DNA from: UBA6115 sp964346355
Lineage (GTDB): Bacteria; Bacillota; Clostridia; Christensenellales; Aristaeellaceae
Assembly (NCBI GenBank): GCA_964346355.1
Contig: CAYFUH010000013.1
Location: forward strand, 1-37,699
DNA: 37,699 nucleotides
Direction: 5' to 3'
Below the pieces are notes generated by a model. That model had not been told where the DNA came from. It worked only from the letters and a program-made list of their open reading frames with translations, and did not search any database. Positions 9,692 through 16,929 of this stretch are shown one piece after another. Position numbers and translations under genes: made by a program. Numbering within the stretch: position 1 is the stretch's first letter; each line of letters begins with the position of its first letter.

Positions 9692-9720
9692 ATTGTAGCA
9701 TGGCGGCGCGGCATCGACAA
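9692..9720 (-). promoter_or_regulatory. SigA-type promoter of amylase-galactanase operon
   Basis: On the minus strand, TTGTCG (9720-9715), a 17-base spacer and TACAAT (9697-9692). The repeated 14-base element overlaps the -10. Confidence 0.6.
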
Positions 9721-9746
9721 GCCGGGCGCAACAGGCCCAAACGCGA

Positions 9747-9775
9747 TTGTCCGCCCCTTGAAAAGGTGCTATAAT
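9747..9775 (+). promoter_or_regulatory. SigA-type promoter of malQ
   Basis: TTGTCC (9747-9752), a 17-base spacer and a perfect TATAAT (9770-9775). The repeated 14-base element begins 6 bases downstream, at the expected transcription start. Confidence 0.7.
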
Positions 9776-9848
9776 GGCCAAAATTGCAGGCGAAAACGAT
9801 ACCACAGCCGGGCAAAGCAAGCAATTTCCCTTGAAAGGAAACGACAAT

Positions 9849-11336
9849 ATGCGTCAAAGCGGCATCCTTCTTCACATCACCTCCCTGCCCTCCCCCGAAG
9901 GCCTGGGCACCCTGGGCCAGGAGGCGCGGGATTTTTCCAATTTCCTGCACAAGGCCGGCATGCGCATCTGGCAGGTGCTGCCCATCTCCCCCACCGGCTA
10001 CGCCGAATCCCCCTACCAGTGCTTTTCGACCTACGCCGGCAACCCCCTGCTGATTGACCTGCGCACCCTCAAAAAGCAGGGCATCCTCAAAACCGAGGAA
10101 GCCTACCCCCAGGACCACAACCCCGAAAAAGCCGACTACGCCAGCGTCATTGACTACAAAAACCGCATGCTGGCCCTGGCCTTTGACCAGTCCCGCGACA
10201 AGCTCGCCGCCAAGGTCAAAAAGTTCCGCAAGGACAACGCCCTGTGGATTGAGGACTTCGCCCTCTTCATGGCCATCAAGAAGAGCTTTGGCGGCATCTC
10301 CTGGCAGGACTGGCCCGACAACGACATCCGCATGCGCAAGCCCAAGGCCATGAAATGGTACCAGGAGCGCTTAAAGGACCAGGTTGACCTCCAGGTCTTC
10401 ATCCAGTACCTTTTCTTCGACCAGTGGTTTGCCCTCAAGGACTACGCCAACAAAAAGGGCATCCAGCTCTTTGGCGACATGCCCATCTATGTCGCTGAGG
10501 ACTCCGCCGACGCCTGGGCCAACCCCAAGGTCTTCCAACTGGACGCCCAGCGCAGGCCCGTCCACATCGCCGGCGTGCCGCCGGACTACTTCTCCGCTGA
10601 CGGCCAGCGCTGGGGCAACCCCCTGTACAACTGGGCCTACCTCAAAAAAACCGGCTACCAGTGGTGGATTAACCGCCTGCGCGCCATGGCCCGCATTTTT
10701 GACATCACCCGGGTGGATCACTTCATCGGCTTTGCCAATTACTACGCGGTGCCCGCGGATGAAGACACCGCCAGAAACGGCGTCTGGGTTACAGGCCCCG
10801 GCCGTGCTTTCTTTGACGCGGTGAAGCGTGAATTGCCGGGCATGAACATCGTGGCCGAGGACCTGGGCGCCGTCTCGCCCCGGGTGCGCAAGCTGCTGGA
10901 TGACACCGGCTACCCCGGCATGAAGGTGATGACCTTTGCCTTCTCCGGTGACCCGTATAACGAGCATCTGCCCAAGTACCACGCGGAAAACTCCCTCGTC
11001 TACACGGGCACGCACGACAACAACACCCTGCTTGGCTGGTGGAAAAACGCACCCACGCATGAGCGCAACAACGCCCTGTTGGCCCTGGGCATCCGCCATG
11101 ATGAGGAGCTGACCGAAGCCTTTATCAAAGCCACCTTCAACAGCATCGCCAATACGGCCATCATCCCCATGCAGGATGTGCTGCGCCTGGGCGAATCCGC
11201 GCGCATGAACCTGCCGGGCAGCGTGGGCGGCAACTGGATGTGGCGGATGAAGCCCGGCGCCGCCAACGCAAGCGTGGCCAGGTGGCTGCGGGACATCAAC
11301 CTGAAAACCGGCCGTCTCAGCGCGGAGACGGCGTGA
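9849..11336 (+). CDS. malQ: 4-alpha-glucanotransferase (GH77, amylomaltase)
   Basis: Cytoplasmic transferase that moves maltodextrin segments between chains, freeing glucose and making longer glucans. 495 residues, the normal bacterial MalQ length. N-terminus SGILLHITSLPSPEGLGTLG is diagnostic. Catalytic residues: D290 in DITRVDHFIGF, E337 in VAEDLG and D390 in GTHDNNT. The ATG at 9849 has AAAGGAA about 10 bases upstream; an in-frame earlier ATG at 9774 lies inside the -10 and is rejected. Pairs functionally with the secreted amylase on the other strand. The frame stays open for 52 codons past the TGA. Confidence 0.96.
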   Translation: MRQSGILLHITSLPSPEGLGTLGQEARDFSNFLHKAGMRIWQVLPISPTGYAESPYQCFSTYAGNPLLIDLRTLKKQGILKTEEAYPQDHNPEKADYASVIDYKNRMLALAFDQSRDKLAAKVKKFRKDNALWIEDFALFMAIKKSFGGISWQDWPDNDIRMRKPKAMKWYQERLKDQVDLQVFIQYLFFDQWFALKDYANKKGIQLFGDMPIYVAEDSADAWANPKVFQLDAQRRPVHIAGVPPDYFSADGQRWGNPLYNWAYLKKTGYQWWINRLRAMARIFDITRVDHFIGFANYYAVPADEDTARNGVWVTGPGRAFFDAVKRELPGMNIVAEDLGAVSPRVRKLLDDTGYPGMKVMTFAFSGDPYNEHLPKYHAENSLVYTGTHDNNTLLGWWKNAPTHERNNALLALGIRHDEELTEAFIKATFNSIANTAIIPMQDVLRLGESARMNLPGSVGGNWMWRMKPGAANASVARWLRDINLKTGRLSAETA

Positions 11337-11360
11337 GAAAAGCCCCTGCTGCGACAAGAG

Positions 11361-11495
11361 GTGATCATTGAGCAGCTAAAAGCCATGGACCATGCGGACA
11401 CCATGGTGATAAAGGCCCGGGAGCTGTACGCCTATGCCACGGGCTGCCTGGACATGAACCCCCGGCTGTTTGAGCCGGAAGAAGAATTGGCATAA
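11361..11495 (+). CDS. Small ORF of unknown function after malQ
   Basis: 44 codons from GTG 11361 (or 36 from ATG 11385), ending at TAA 11493-11495 just before a terminator. The peptide includes ARELYAYATGCLDMNPRLFE and an acidic tail EPEEELA. It is in the malQ frame, separated by the TGA at 11334-11336. The ribosome site is poor (AGAGG too close to the GTG). It may be a small protein, a remnant or a chance open frame. Confidence 0.3.
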   Translation: MIIEQLKAMDHADTMVIKARELYAYATGCLDMNPRLFEPEEELA

Positions 11496-11514
11496 AGCAA
11501 TCCACCATGACACG

Positions 11515-11547
11515 GCTTCCTTTCATCGCGTGACAGGAAGCTTTTTT
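11515..11547 (+). terminator. Intrinsic terminator of the malQ transcript
   Basis: GCTTCCT (11515-11521) pairs with AGGAAGC (11535-11541) across a 13-base loop, followed directly by TTTTTT (11542-11547). It separates malQ from the sigma-factor locus. Confidence 0.8.
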
Positions 11548-11632
11548 CTGTTCATACTGAGGGAATAAAACCGTTCTCCCACGCATCTATAAGGTATCAG
11601 GCCTGACAACTCACTGACGAAAGGGAAGCTCT

Positions 11633-11956
11633 GTGACAAAACAGAACCTGGAAGAACGCCTGCTGGCTCACACCGACCTGATGTACCGCATCAGCGTCAG
11701 TCTGCTGCGCAGCCCCCAGGATCGGGAGGACGCCGTGCAAAGCGCCCTGGAAATCGCCTGGCGCAAGGCAGGAAGCCTGCGGGATGACAGCAAGCTGAAG
11801 CCCTGGCTTACCCGGGTGATGATCAATGCCTGCTACGGCATCCTGCGGGGCAAGCAGCGGGAACTTCCCCTGCAGGTGGAGCCTTCAGAAGCGCACCCTG
11901 GCATCCCAGACCCCTGTCCACCTGCCCCGGGCTGGCCTGGTCATCACCTTTTGTGA
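11633..11956 (+). pseudogene. ECF-type sigma factor, truncated after region 2
   Basis: N-terminal part of a sigma-70-family ECF sigma factor. The GTG start has AAGGGAAG upstream. Residues 1-80 match sigma region 2 (LLRSPQDREDAVQSALEIAW, then the W-R-K-A and helix with RVMINACYGILRGKQRELPL). After about LPLQVE the frame becomes proline-rich junk and ends at 11956. Region 4, which contacts the -35 element, is missing. Downstream sequence in another frame belongs to a different protein, so a deletion or a mis-join removed the 3' half of this gene and the 5' half of the next. It is unlikely to work as a sigma factor. Confidence 0.75.
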
Positions 11957-12269
11957 GGTGGAAACCACCCCCATCGCCAGCTACTTAAGCCTGCGCTATG
12001 CCCTGGCCGCGGATGCCAGCGCCTTGCAGGGACTGAACCTGAAGGACGGCATCTGGGCTCATTGGCTCAACGAGGAGGGCCAGCCCCGGGAGCCAGGGGA
12101 TTTCCAGATTGTCCTGCGCGGGCTGCCAACCGGGGAAACAGCCCTGATGCAAAGCTTCGGTGCCCTGCAGGAAGCCCCCGGCAGCATCACCCTGTCCTTT
12201 TACAATGGCCTGACCAAGGAGGTCTTTGACCAGGTTACCCTGAACCTATCCCCCAAGGAGGAACAATAA
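11886..12269 (+). pseudogene. C-terminal fragment of a probable anti-sigma/DUF4179-like protein
   Basis: From about 11886 a frame encodes QTPVHLPRAGLVITFCEVET, then TPIASYLSLRYALA and a beta-rich domain ending LSPKEEQ at TAA 12267-12269. It has no start of its own: the upstream part of this frame overlaps the sigma fragment and looks non-coding. The pattern of a beta-domain after a sigma factor suits an ECF-associated membrane anti-sigma protein (inference); the family was not confirmed. One base separates it from the next gene. Confidence 0.55.
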
Positions 12270-12270
12270 C

Positions 12271-13769
12271 ATGAAGTTGAAGAAAACCAGCCTTGTCCTC
12301 TTGTGCCTCATCCTGCTGGCAGGCGCTATGCCTGCTTCCCTGGCGCAAGAGGCAGCCGTTCTCACCCTGGGGGACGGCGCGCCCATCCCCTACTTAACAG
12401 GCTACACCAGCCGCCTCATCAAGGACGCTGCCCTGCTACAGGGCATCACCGGGCGGGTGGACCTTCGTTTTGAACAGCCGGACGCCCGCACGCTCAGCCC
12501 CCAGTCCAATGCCAGCATTCATATCCAGAACATATCCCTCACCGAGGATGTTCTGGCCCTCTTCTTCAGGGCGGAGTTTCCGGACTTTCTCCCCCTCAGC
12601 TACGGCACAGCCTGGGAAAGCTATGCCCGCTCGGTTCCTTTCCTGGTGCCCCTGGTGGATGGTCAGCATCTGCCCTTCCTGAACCTCTACCAGGAAGGCC
12701 ATCCGGATGGGGAAAAGAGCATGCTGTGCCTGGTGGTGTATACCCTGCAGGATCCTGTCAGCGACCAGGCCCTCATCAGTTTTAAGGTCAACTTCAANNN
12801 NNNNNNNNNNNNNNNNNNNNNNNNNNNNNNNNNNNNNNNNNNNNNNNNNNNNNNNNNNNNNNNNNNNNNNNNNNNNNNNNNNNNNNNNNNNNNNNNNCCC
12901 TGCAGGATCCTGTCAGCGACCAGGCCCTCATCAGTTTTAAGGTCAACTTCAACGAGAAGGCGGGCGGGGAGGACAGGGCCCCCCAGGTGCGCGTGGACAC
13001 AAGCCGGGCCCAGGACTTAACCCGGGCGGTCAATCCACAAACACCCCTCAGGTTTCAATTCGAAATCAGCAAGGGGCACTTGATTGACTACCAATTCACC
13101 CTGTGCCGGGTGTCCTTTGGCCCCTTTGGCAACCGGATCTTGATCCGCAACCGGGATGACGGCAGGGGCATCGGCCTTCTCCCCTGCGTGCTGCAGGATG
13201 AGGCGGGCAGGGCACTGACTGTCATCCCCACCGGTTTTTCCGGTTCAGGCCTGGCCAGCCCGGCCAAGCCTGTGGACGTATATAACGAGGTGCTGTTTTT
13301 AGGCGGGGAGGGGAGCAAGACTTTGCGCCTCGTCCCCTTCCAAAGCTACACGAAGGAAGGTTCGCAGGATGCCCCTGTAGCCCTGCCCCTTTTTAGGGAC
13401 TACCCCTACAGCCTGCCTCTGTCCCCAGTGAGCGAACTGACCATCCACGGCCTGAAGATCGATGAGCAGGGCCTCAGTATCCACCACAGCATCACGGGCC
13501 CGGGCACTGTCAACTTTCAGTTGGGGGATGCCGACAGCCAGCCCATCAGCAAGCTGAACAACCAGGCTGTGGGCTTTATCGGCTACGATTTGGGCAGAGA
13601 CAGCCTCGTGGCAAGCCTTCTGTGGTCTGGCGAATACAAGAACCAGCCGGTTTCCCGGGTTACCCCAAAGGATATCAAACAGGCCCAGACCTTGCTGATT
13701 GACCTGAGCTCCCAGCGTTTTGAGGACAGGCTGGTGGAAGACCTGGCGGTCACGATACCCCTGAAATAG
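12271..13769 (+). CDS. Exported protein of unknown function, interrupted by an artificial N run
   Basis: Starts MKLKKTSLVLLCLILLAGAM, then PASLAQEA, a signal peptide; AGGAGG lies upstream, overlapping the previous stop. As printed the frame breaks at 100 N (12798-12897), but the 55 bases before the run recur exactly after it. Merging the copies and removing the N (155 bases) restores one frame of 447 codons: FKVNF joins NEKAGGEDRAPQVRV. The protein is beta-rich without obvious enzyme motifs; no family recognised. It follows the sigma/anti-sigma remnants with one-base spacing, so it probably belonged to the same sigma-controlled cell-surface locus. Confidence 0.7.
12743..12952. other. Scaffold gap of 100 N flanked by an identical 55-base overlap
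   Basis: Bases 12743-12797 and 12898-12952 are identical, separated by exactly 100 N (12798-12897), the usual placeholder for a gap of unknown size. Collapsing the duplicate makes a continuous reading frame, so the contigs overlap and no sequence is missing. Confidence 0.92.
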
Positions 13770-13787
13770 CATAACCTGCTGAAGACA

Positions 13788-13819
13788 GACAAGGGGCCGG
13801 CGAATGCCGGCCCCTTGTC
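13788..13819. terminator. Strong hairpin between convergent genes
   Basis: GACAAGGGGCCGGC (13788-13801) and GCCGGCCCCTTGTC (13806-13819) form a perfect 14-bp stem with a GAAT loop. It lies between the rightward exported-protein gene and leftward glnA. No long T run follows on either side, but stem strength and position support a shared transcript end. Confidence 0.65.
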
Positions 13820-13843
13820 GCAGTGTGGATTCACGCGGAAGGC

Positions 13844-15166
13844 TCAGTACAACACCAGATAATTATCCAGCTCCCACTGGCTCACGCGCTGGCGGTAGTC
13901 CTCCCACTCCTTGCGTTTCCCGCAGGCGTAATATCCCATGATGTGCTCGCCCAGGGTGTCTTTCACCAAGCTGTCCTGCTGCATGCAGGCGATGGCTTCA
14001 TTCAGATTGGCGGGCAGGGCTTCAATCCCCCGGGCCTCGCGCTCCGCCTGGGGCATTAAATAGATGTTCTCCGCGATTTCCGGGGGCGGCGTCAGCCCCT
14101 GCTTGATGCCCGAAAGACCAGCTTTTAACAGCAGCGCCAGCGCCAGATAGGGGTTGCAGGAGGGATCCGGGCTGCGCAGCTCCAGCCGGGTGCCCCGGCC
14201 GCGGGCGGAGGGGATGCGGATTAAGACCGAGCGGTTCCTGGCCGACCAGGACTTATAGCAGGGCGCTTCATATCCCGGTACCAGGCGCTTGTAGGAGTTG
14301 ACCAGGGGGTTTAAGACCGCCGTCATGCCGGATAAATGGTTAAGCAAGCCCGCGATAAAGCTGTAGGCCTCGCCTGACAGCTCCTTCTCCCCCGCCGGAT
14401 CGTGGAAGAGGTTCTTGCCGTTTTGAAACAGCGACATATTGGTGTGCATGCCCGAGCCCGCCACGCCATACAGCGGCTTGGGCATGAAGGTGGCGTGCAG
14501 CTTGTGCTTTTGCGCGATGGTCTTGACCGCCAGCTTGAAGGTCATGATGTTGTCGGCGGTCTTGAGGGCCGAGGCGTACTTGAAATCGATCTCATGCTGG
14601 CCGGGGGCGGATTCGTGGTGGGAGGCCTCAATCTCAAAGCCCATGTCCTCCAGCGCCAGGCAGATGTCCCGCCGGGCAATCTCCCCCCGGTCAATAGGCC
14701 CCAGGTCAAAATACCCGGCCTCGTCATTGGTGTGGGTGGTGGGGTGGCCGTTCTCATCGGTATGGAACAAAAAGAACTCGCACTCCGGCCCTACGTTGAA
14801 GGTGTAGCCCATCTCATCCGCTTCCTTGATGACCTGCTTTAGGATATGCCGCGGGTCGCCCAAAAAGGGCAGGCCGTCGGGCGTGTAGACATCGCAGATC
14901 AAGCGGGCCTCGTGCTCCGCATGCCCGTGCCAGGGCAGGCGTGCGAAGGTGGACAGGTCCGGATGGAGCATCATGTCCGATTCCTCCAGGCGCAAAAAGC
15001 CCTCGATGGAGCTGCCGTCCACCGTCACCTGGTTTTTGAGCGCCCGGTCAATCTGGGAAGCGTTGATGGCGATGTTTTTGAGCTGGCCGAAGATATCTGT
15101 AAACTGCAGGCGGATGAAGCGGATCCGCTCCTCCTCTATAATGCGTTTGATCTCGTCCCTGGTCAT
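13844..15166 (-). CDS. glnA: Glutamine synthetase type I
   Basis: ATP-dependent synthesis of glutamine from glutamate and ammonia; forms a cytoplasmic dodecamer. 440 residues from the ATG at 15166, matching the short GSI-alpha class. Landmarks: RLQFTDIFGQLKNI near the N-terminus, VDGSSIEGF latch, GPECEFFLF metal site, the GSGMHTNMS segment, NRSVLIRIP and the RLELRSPDPSCNPYLA active-site region. The adenylylated-tyrosine motif of GSI-beta enzymes is absent (NIYLMP instead), so feedback or protein-based control is expected. A GTG three codons upstream (15175) is an alternative start. Promoter at 15214-15243. Confidence 0.96.
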   Translation of the reverse strand: MTRDEIKRIIEEERIRFIRLQFTDIFGQLKNIAINASQIDRALKNQVTVDGSSIEGFLRLEESDMMLHPDLSTFARLPWHGHAEHEARLICDVYTPDGLPFLGDPRHILKQVIKEADEMGYTFNVGPECEFFLFHTDENGHPTTHTNDEAGYFDLGPIDRGEIARRDICLALEDMGFEIEASHHESAPGQHEIDFKYASALKTADNIMTFKLAVKTIAQKHKLHATFMPKPLYGVAGSGMHTNMSLFQNGKNLFHDPAGEKELSGEAYSFIAGLLNHLSGMTAVLNPLVNSYKRLVPGYEAPCYKSWSARNRSVLIRIPSARGRGTRLELRSPDPSCNPYLALALLLKAGLSGIKQGLTPPPEIAENIYLMPQAEREARGIEALPANLNEAIACMQQDSLVKDTLGEHIMGYYACGKRKEWEDYRQRVSQWELDNYLVLY

Positions 15167-15213
15167 GCCTTCCACCCGCCTTCCTCACGTCAGCCCTTTG
15201 GGCTGTAAGCCCT

Positions 15214-15243
15214 ATCTTATGCCCGAACACAAAACAGGGTCAA
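15214..15243 (-). promoter_or_regulatory. SigA-type promoter of glnA
   Basis: On the minus strand, TTGACC (15243-15238), an 18-base spacer and TAAGAT (15219-15214). The leader then contains a small AGCCC/GGGCT hairpin. The -35 directly follows the purB terminator. Confidence 0.55.
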
Positions 15244-15264
15244 GAAAAGCGCGGCAGGCCGCGC
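15242..15264 (-). terminator. Intrinsic terminator of purB
   Basis: On the minus strand GCGCGG, loop CCTG and CCGCGC (15264-15249) are followed by TTTTCTT (15248-15242). It lies about 27 bases past the purB stop and immediately before the glnA -35. Confidence 0.65.
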
Positions 15265-15291
15265 CATTGTGAACAAACAAAAAACAATGCT

Positions 15292-16728
15292 TTACAGGCT
15301 GATATCAGAATCCAGGCCTTCCTCCTGCGCAAACGGCGCCAGGATGTCTGCCGCCTCCCCGGTCACATAGTCCTCTGTCTGCCTTGCGGCCAGGCCGATA
15401 TAGTCCGCGGGGTTTAACAGGCGCTGCAAGTCCTCTTGATTTAGGCCAAAGGCCGGGTCCGCAGCGATTTTGTCCATCAGGTCATTGGGCAGGCCTTCCT
15501 CCTTCACCCGCTTACCGGCTGCCATGGCGTGGGTGCGGATGCGCTCGTGCAACTCCTGCCGGTTGCCGCCCTTCATCACAGCTTGCATTAAGATGTTCTC
15601 CGTCGCCAAAAAGGGCAGCTCCGCCCGCAGATGCGCATCCATCATGTTGGGGTAGACCACCAGACCGGTCACGATGTTTTCATACAGGGTAAGCACCGCG
15701 TCCGCCGCCAAAAAGCCTTCCGCCAAAGACAGCCTGCGGTTGGCACTGTCGTCCAGCGTGCGCTCCAGCCACTGGGCGGCGGCGGTGTGCTCCGCGTTGG
15801 CGGCGTTGTTGATGATGAAGCGGCACAGGGCGGCCATGCGCTCTGTGCGCATGGGGTTGCGCTTATAGGGCATGGCGGAGGAGCCGACCTGCGCGGTCTC
15901 AAAGGGCTCCTCCACCTCCTTCAAATGCTGCAAAAGGCGCATGTCGTTTGAAAACTTGTGCGCGCTTTGCGCGATGCCGGACAGGACTTGCAGGGCCCGG
16001 GCGTCAAACTTCCGGGTATAGGTCTGGCCGGAGACCGCAACCGGGCGGGAGCAGCCCATCTTTTGCGCAATCCGCTCATCCAGCGCCTTCACCTTGCCCT
16101 CATCCCCTTCAAAAAGCGACAGGAAGGAGGCCTGCGTGCCCGTCGCGCCCTTGCAGCCCAAGGGGCGCAGGGTGTCCAGAAAATGGTTGATCTCACCCAA
16201 ATCCATCAGCATATCCTGCAGCCACAGGGTGATGCGCTTGCCCAGGGTGGTGGGCTGGGCGGGCTGGAAGTGCGTGTAGCCCAGCATGGGCATGTCCTTA
16301 TACATCAACGCCTTTTTTGACAGCGCGCGGGCGGTGCCCAAAACCCGCCTGCGCAACAGGCGCATGCCCTCCCCCAGGATGAGAGCATCCGCGTTGTCCG
16401 TCACATAGCAGGACGTCGCGCCCAGGTGGATGATGGGCGCGGCCTCCGGGCACACCTGCGCATACGCTTTTAAGTGCGCCATCACGTCATGGCGCAGCTC
16501 TTTTTCAAAGCGCGCGATGACCTCAAAATTCACGTCCTCTGTGTGCGCAGCCAGTTCCGCCACCTGGCTGTCGGTGATGGGCAAGCCCAACTCCTGCTGC
16601 GTCTGCGCCAGATACAGCCACATCCGCCGCATCAAGCGCGCGCGGTGATTGGGCGAGAACAGCGTTTGCATCTCTTTGCTGCCATACCGGGTGGAGAACG
16701 GGCTTTGATATCTTTCCTGGCCTTGCAT
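15292..16728 (-). CDS. purB: Adenylosuccinate lyase
   Basis: Splits SAICAR and adenylosuccinate in purine synthesis, releasing fumarate; cytoplasmic homotetramer. 478 residues from the ATG at 16728, chosen because GAGGTG lies 4-5 bases upstream; the frame extends 4 codons further. Fumarase/ASL signature SSAMPYKRNP at 283-292; catalytic histidine H153 in GYTHFQPAQPTT; IHLGATSCYVTDN near 100 typical of PurB. It has its own promoter and terminator, so it is a single-gene transcript, divergent from the ABC-F gene. Confidence 0.96.
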   Translation of the reverse strand: MQGQERYQSPFSTRYGSKEMQTLFSPNHRARLMRRMWLYLAQTQQELGLPITDSQVAELAAHTEDVNFEVIARFEKELRHDVMAHLKAYAQVCPEAAPIIHLGATSCYVTDNADALILGEGMRLLRRRVLGTARALSKKALMYKDMPMLGYTHFQPAQPTTLGKRITLWLQDMLMDLGEINHFLDTLRPLGCKGATGTQASFLSLFEGDEGKVKALDERIAQKMGCSRPVAVSGQTYTRKFDARALQVLSGIAQSAHKFSNDMRLLQHLKEVEEPFETAQVGSSAMPYKRNPMRTERMAALCRFIINNAANAEHTAAAQWLERTLDDSANRRLSLAEGFLAADAVLTLYENIVTGLVVYPNMMDAHLRAELPFLATENILMQAVMKGGNRQELHERIRTHAMAAGKRVKEEGLPNDLMDKIAADPAFGLNQEDLQRLLNPADYIGLAARQTEDYVTGEAADILAPFAQEEGLDSDISL

Positions 16729-16757
16729 TGGGCACCTCAACTTTGTTTGATACCCAG

Positions 16758-16786
16758 ATAATAAAAGGACTTGTGCCTGGCGTCAA
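16758..16786 (-). promoter_or_regulatory. SigA-type promoter of purB
   Basis: On the minus strand, TTGACG (16786-16781), a 17-base spacer and TATTAT (16763-16758); both hexamers match 5 of 6. It is back to back with the ABC-F promoter. Confidence 0.75.
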
Positions 16787-16790
16787 TCAC

Positions 16791-16819
16791 TTGACAGGCA
16801 GGGGCGCTGTTTGTACCAT
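16791..16819 (+). promoter_or_regulatory. SigA-type promoter of the ABC-F gene
   Basis: Perfect TTGACA (16791-16796), a 17-base spacer and TACCAT (16814-16819). Transcripts would start near 16826 and carry a leader of about 105 bases with a small ORF and hairpins. Confidence 0.7.
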
Positions 16820-16849
16820 AAAGCCATCAAGACAAGGAGGGCTGCGCAC

Positions 16850-16870
16850 GTGAACGACACCGCCTGTTAA
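16850..16870 (+). CDS. Leader peptide of the ABC-F gene, 6 codons
   Basis: GTG-AAC-GAC-ACC-GCC-TGT-TAA encodes MNDTAC. A full AAGGAGG (16834-16840) lies 9 bases before the GTG, stronger than the site of the main gene. Short leader ORFs ahead of ABC-F resistance genes are known to sense drug-stalled ribosomes; this ORF's position before two alternative hairpins fits that role. Confidence 0.55.
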   Translation: MNDTAC

Positions 16871-16885
16871 GTTCTTTTTTGGACG

Positions 16886-16926
16886 AAGCACCAGGGTTTT
16901 TTCCTGTGCTTTCACAGGGGGTTTTT
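16886..16926 (+). promoter_or_regulatory. Candidate transcription attenuator of the ABC-F gene
   Basis: Hairpin A pairs AAGCAC-AGG (16886-16895, one bulged C) with CCTGTGCTT (16903-16911). Hairpin B pairs CCTGTG (16903-16908) with CACAGG (16913-16918) around CTTT, followed by GGG and TTTTT (16922-16926), like a terminator. They share 16903-16908, so only one can form. The 3' arm of B also contains the AGGGGG ribosome site of the ABC-F start at 16930, so B could block both transcription and translation. Confidence 0.6.
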
Positions 16927-16929
16927 CAC

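Larger units (their letters stand above)
9681..9795. repeat. Inverted pair of a 14-base element in the amylase-malQ divergent region
   Basis: TTTCGCCTGCAATT at 9681-9694 is the exact reverse complement of AATTGCAGGCGAAA at 9782-9795. Read in the direction of each transcript, both promoters carry AATTGCAGGCGAAA at or just after the -10, over the expected start site. This placement suggests operators for one regulator controlling both genes. The malQ copy partly resembles a catabolite-repression (cre) site, with mismatches. Confidence 0.6.

Noticed and set aside
9645..10118. N-terminal extension of the amylase to 669 residues
   Set aside because: It would run through both divergent promoters and the start of malQ; the signal peptide and ribosome site place the start at 9644.
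10371..11357. Minus-strand open frame opposite malQ
   Set aside because: It lies fully inside malQ, whose catalytic motifs are all present; no ribosome site or recognisable domain on the minus strand.
12743..12952. A genuine 55-base tandem repeat or insertion in the exported-protein gene
   Set aside because: Exactly 100 N lie between identical flanks and the frame is restored when they are merged, which is the signature of a scaffolding placeholder.
16879..16929. TTG start 17 codons upstream for the ABC-F protein
   Set aside because: The extra residues would be encoded by the hairpin region, with no ribosome site; GTG 16930 begins the conserved N-terminus and has AGGGGG upstream.
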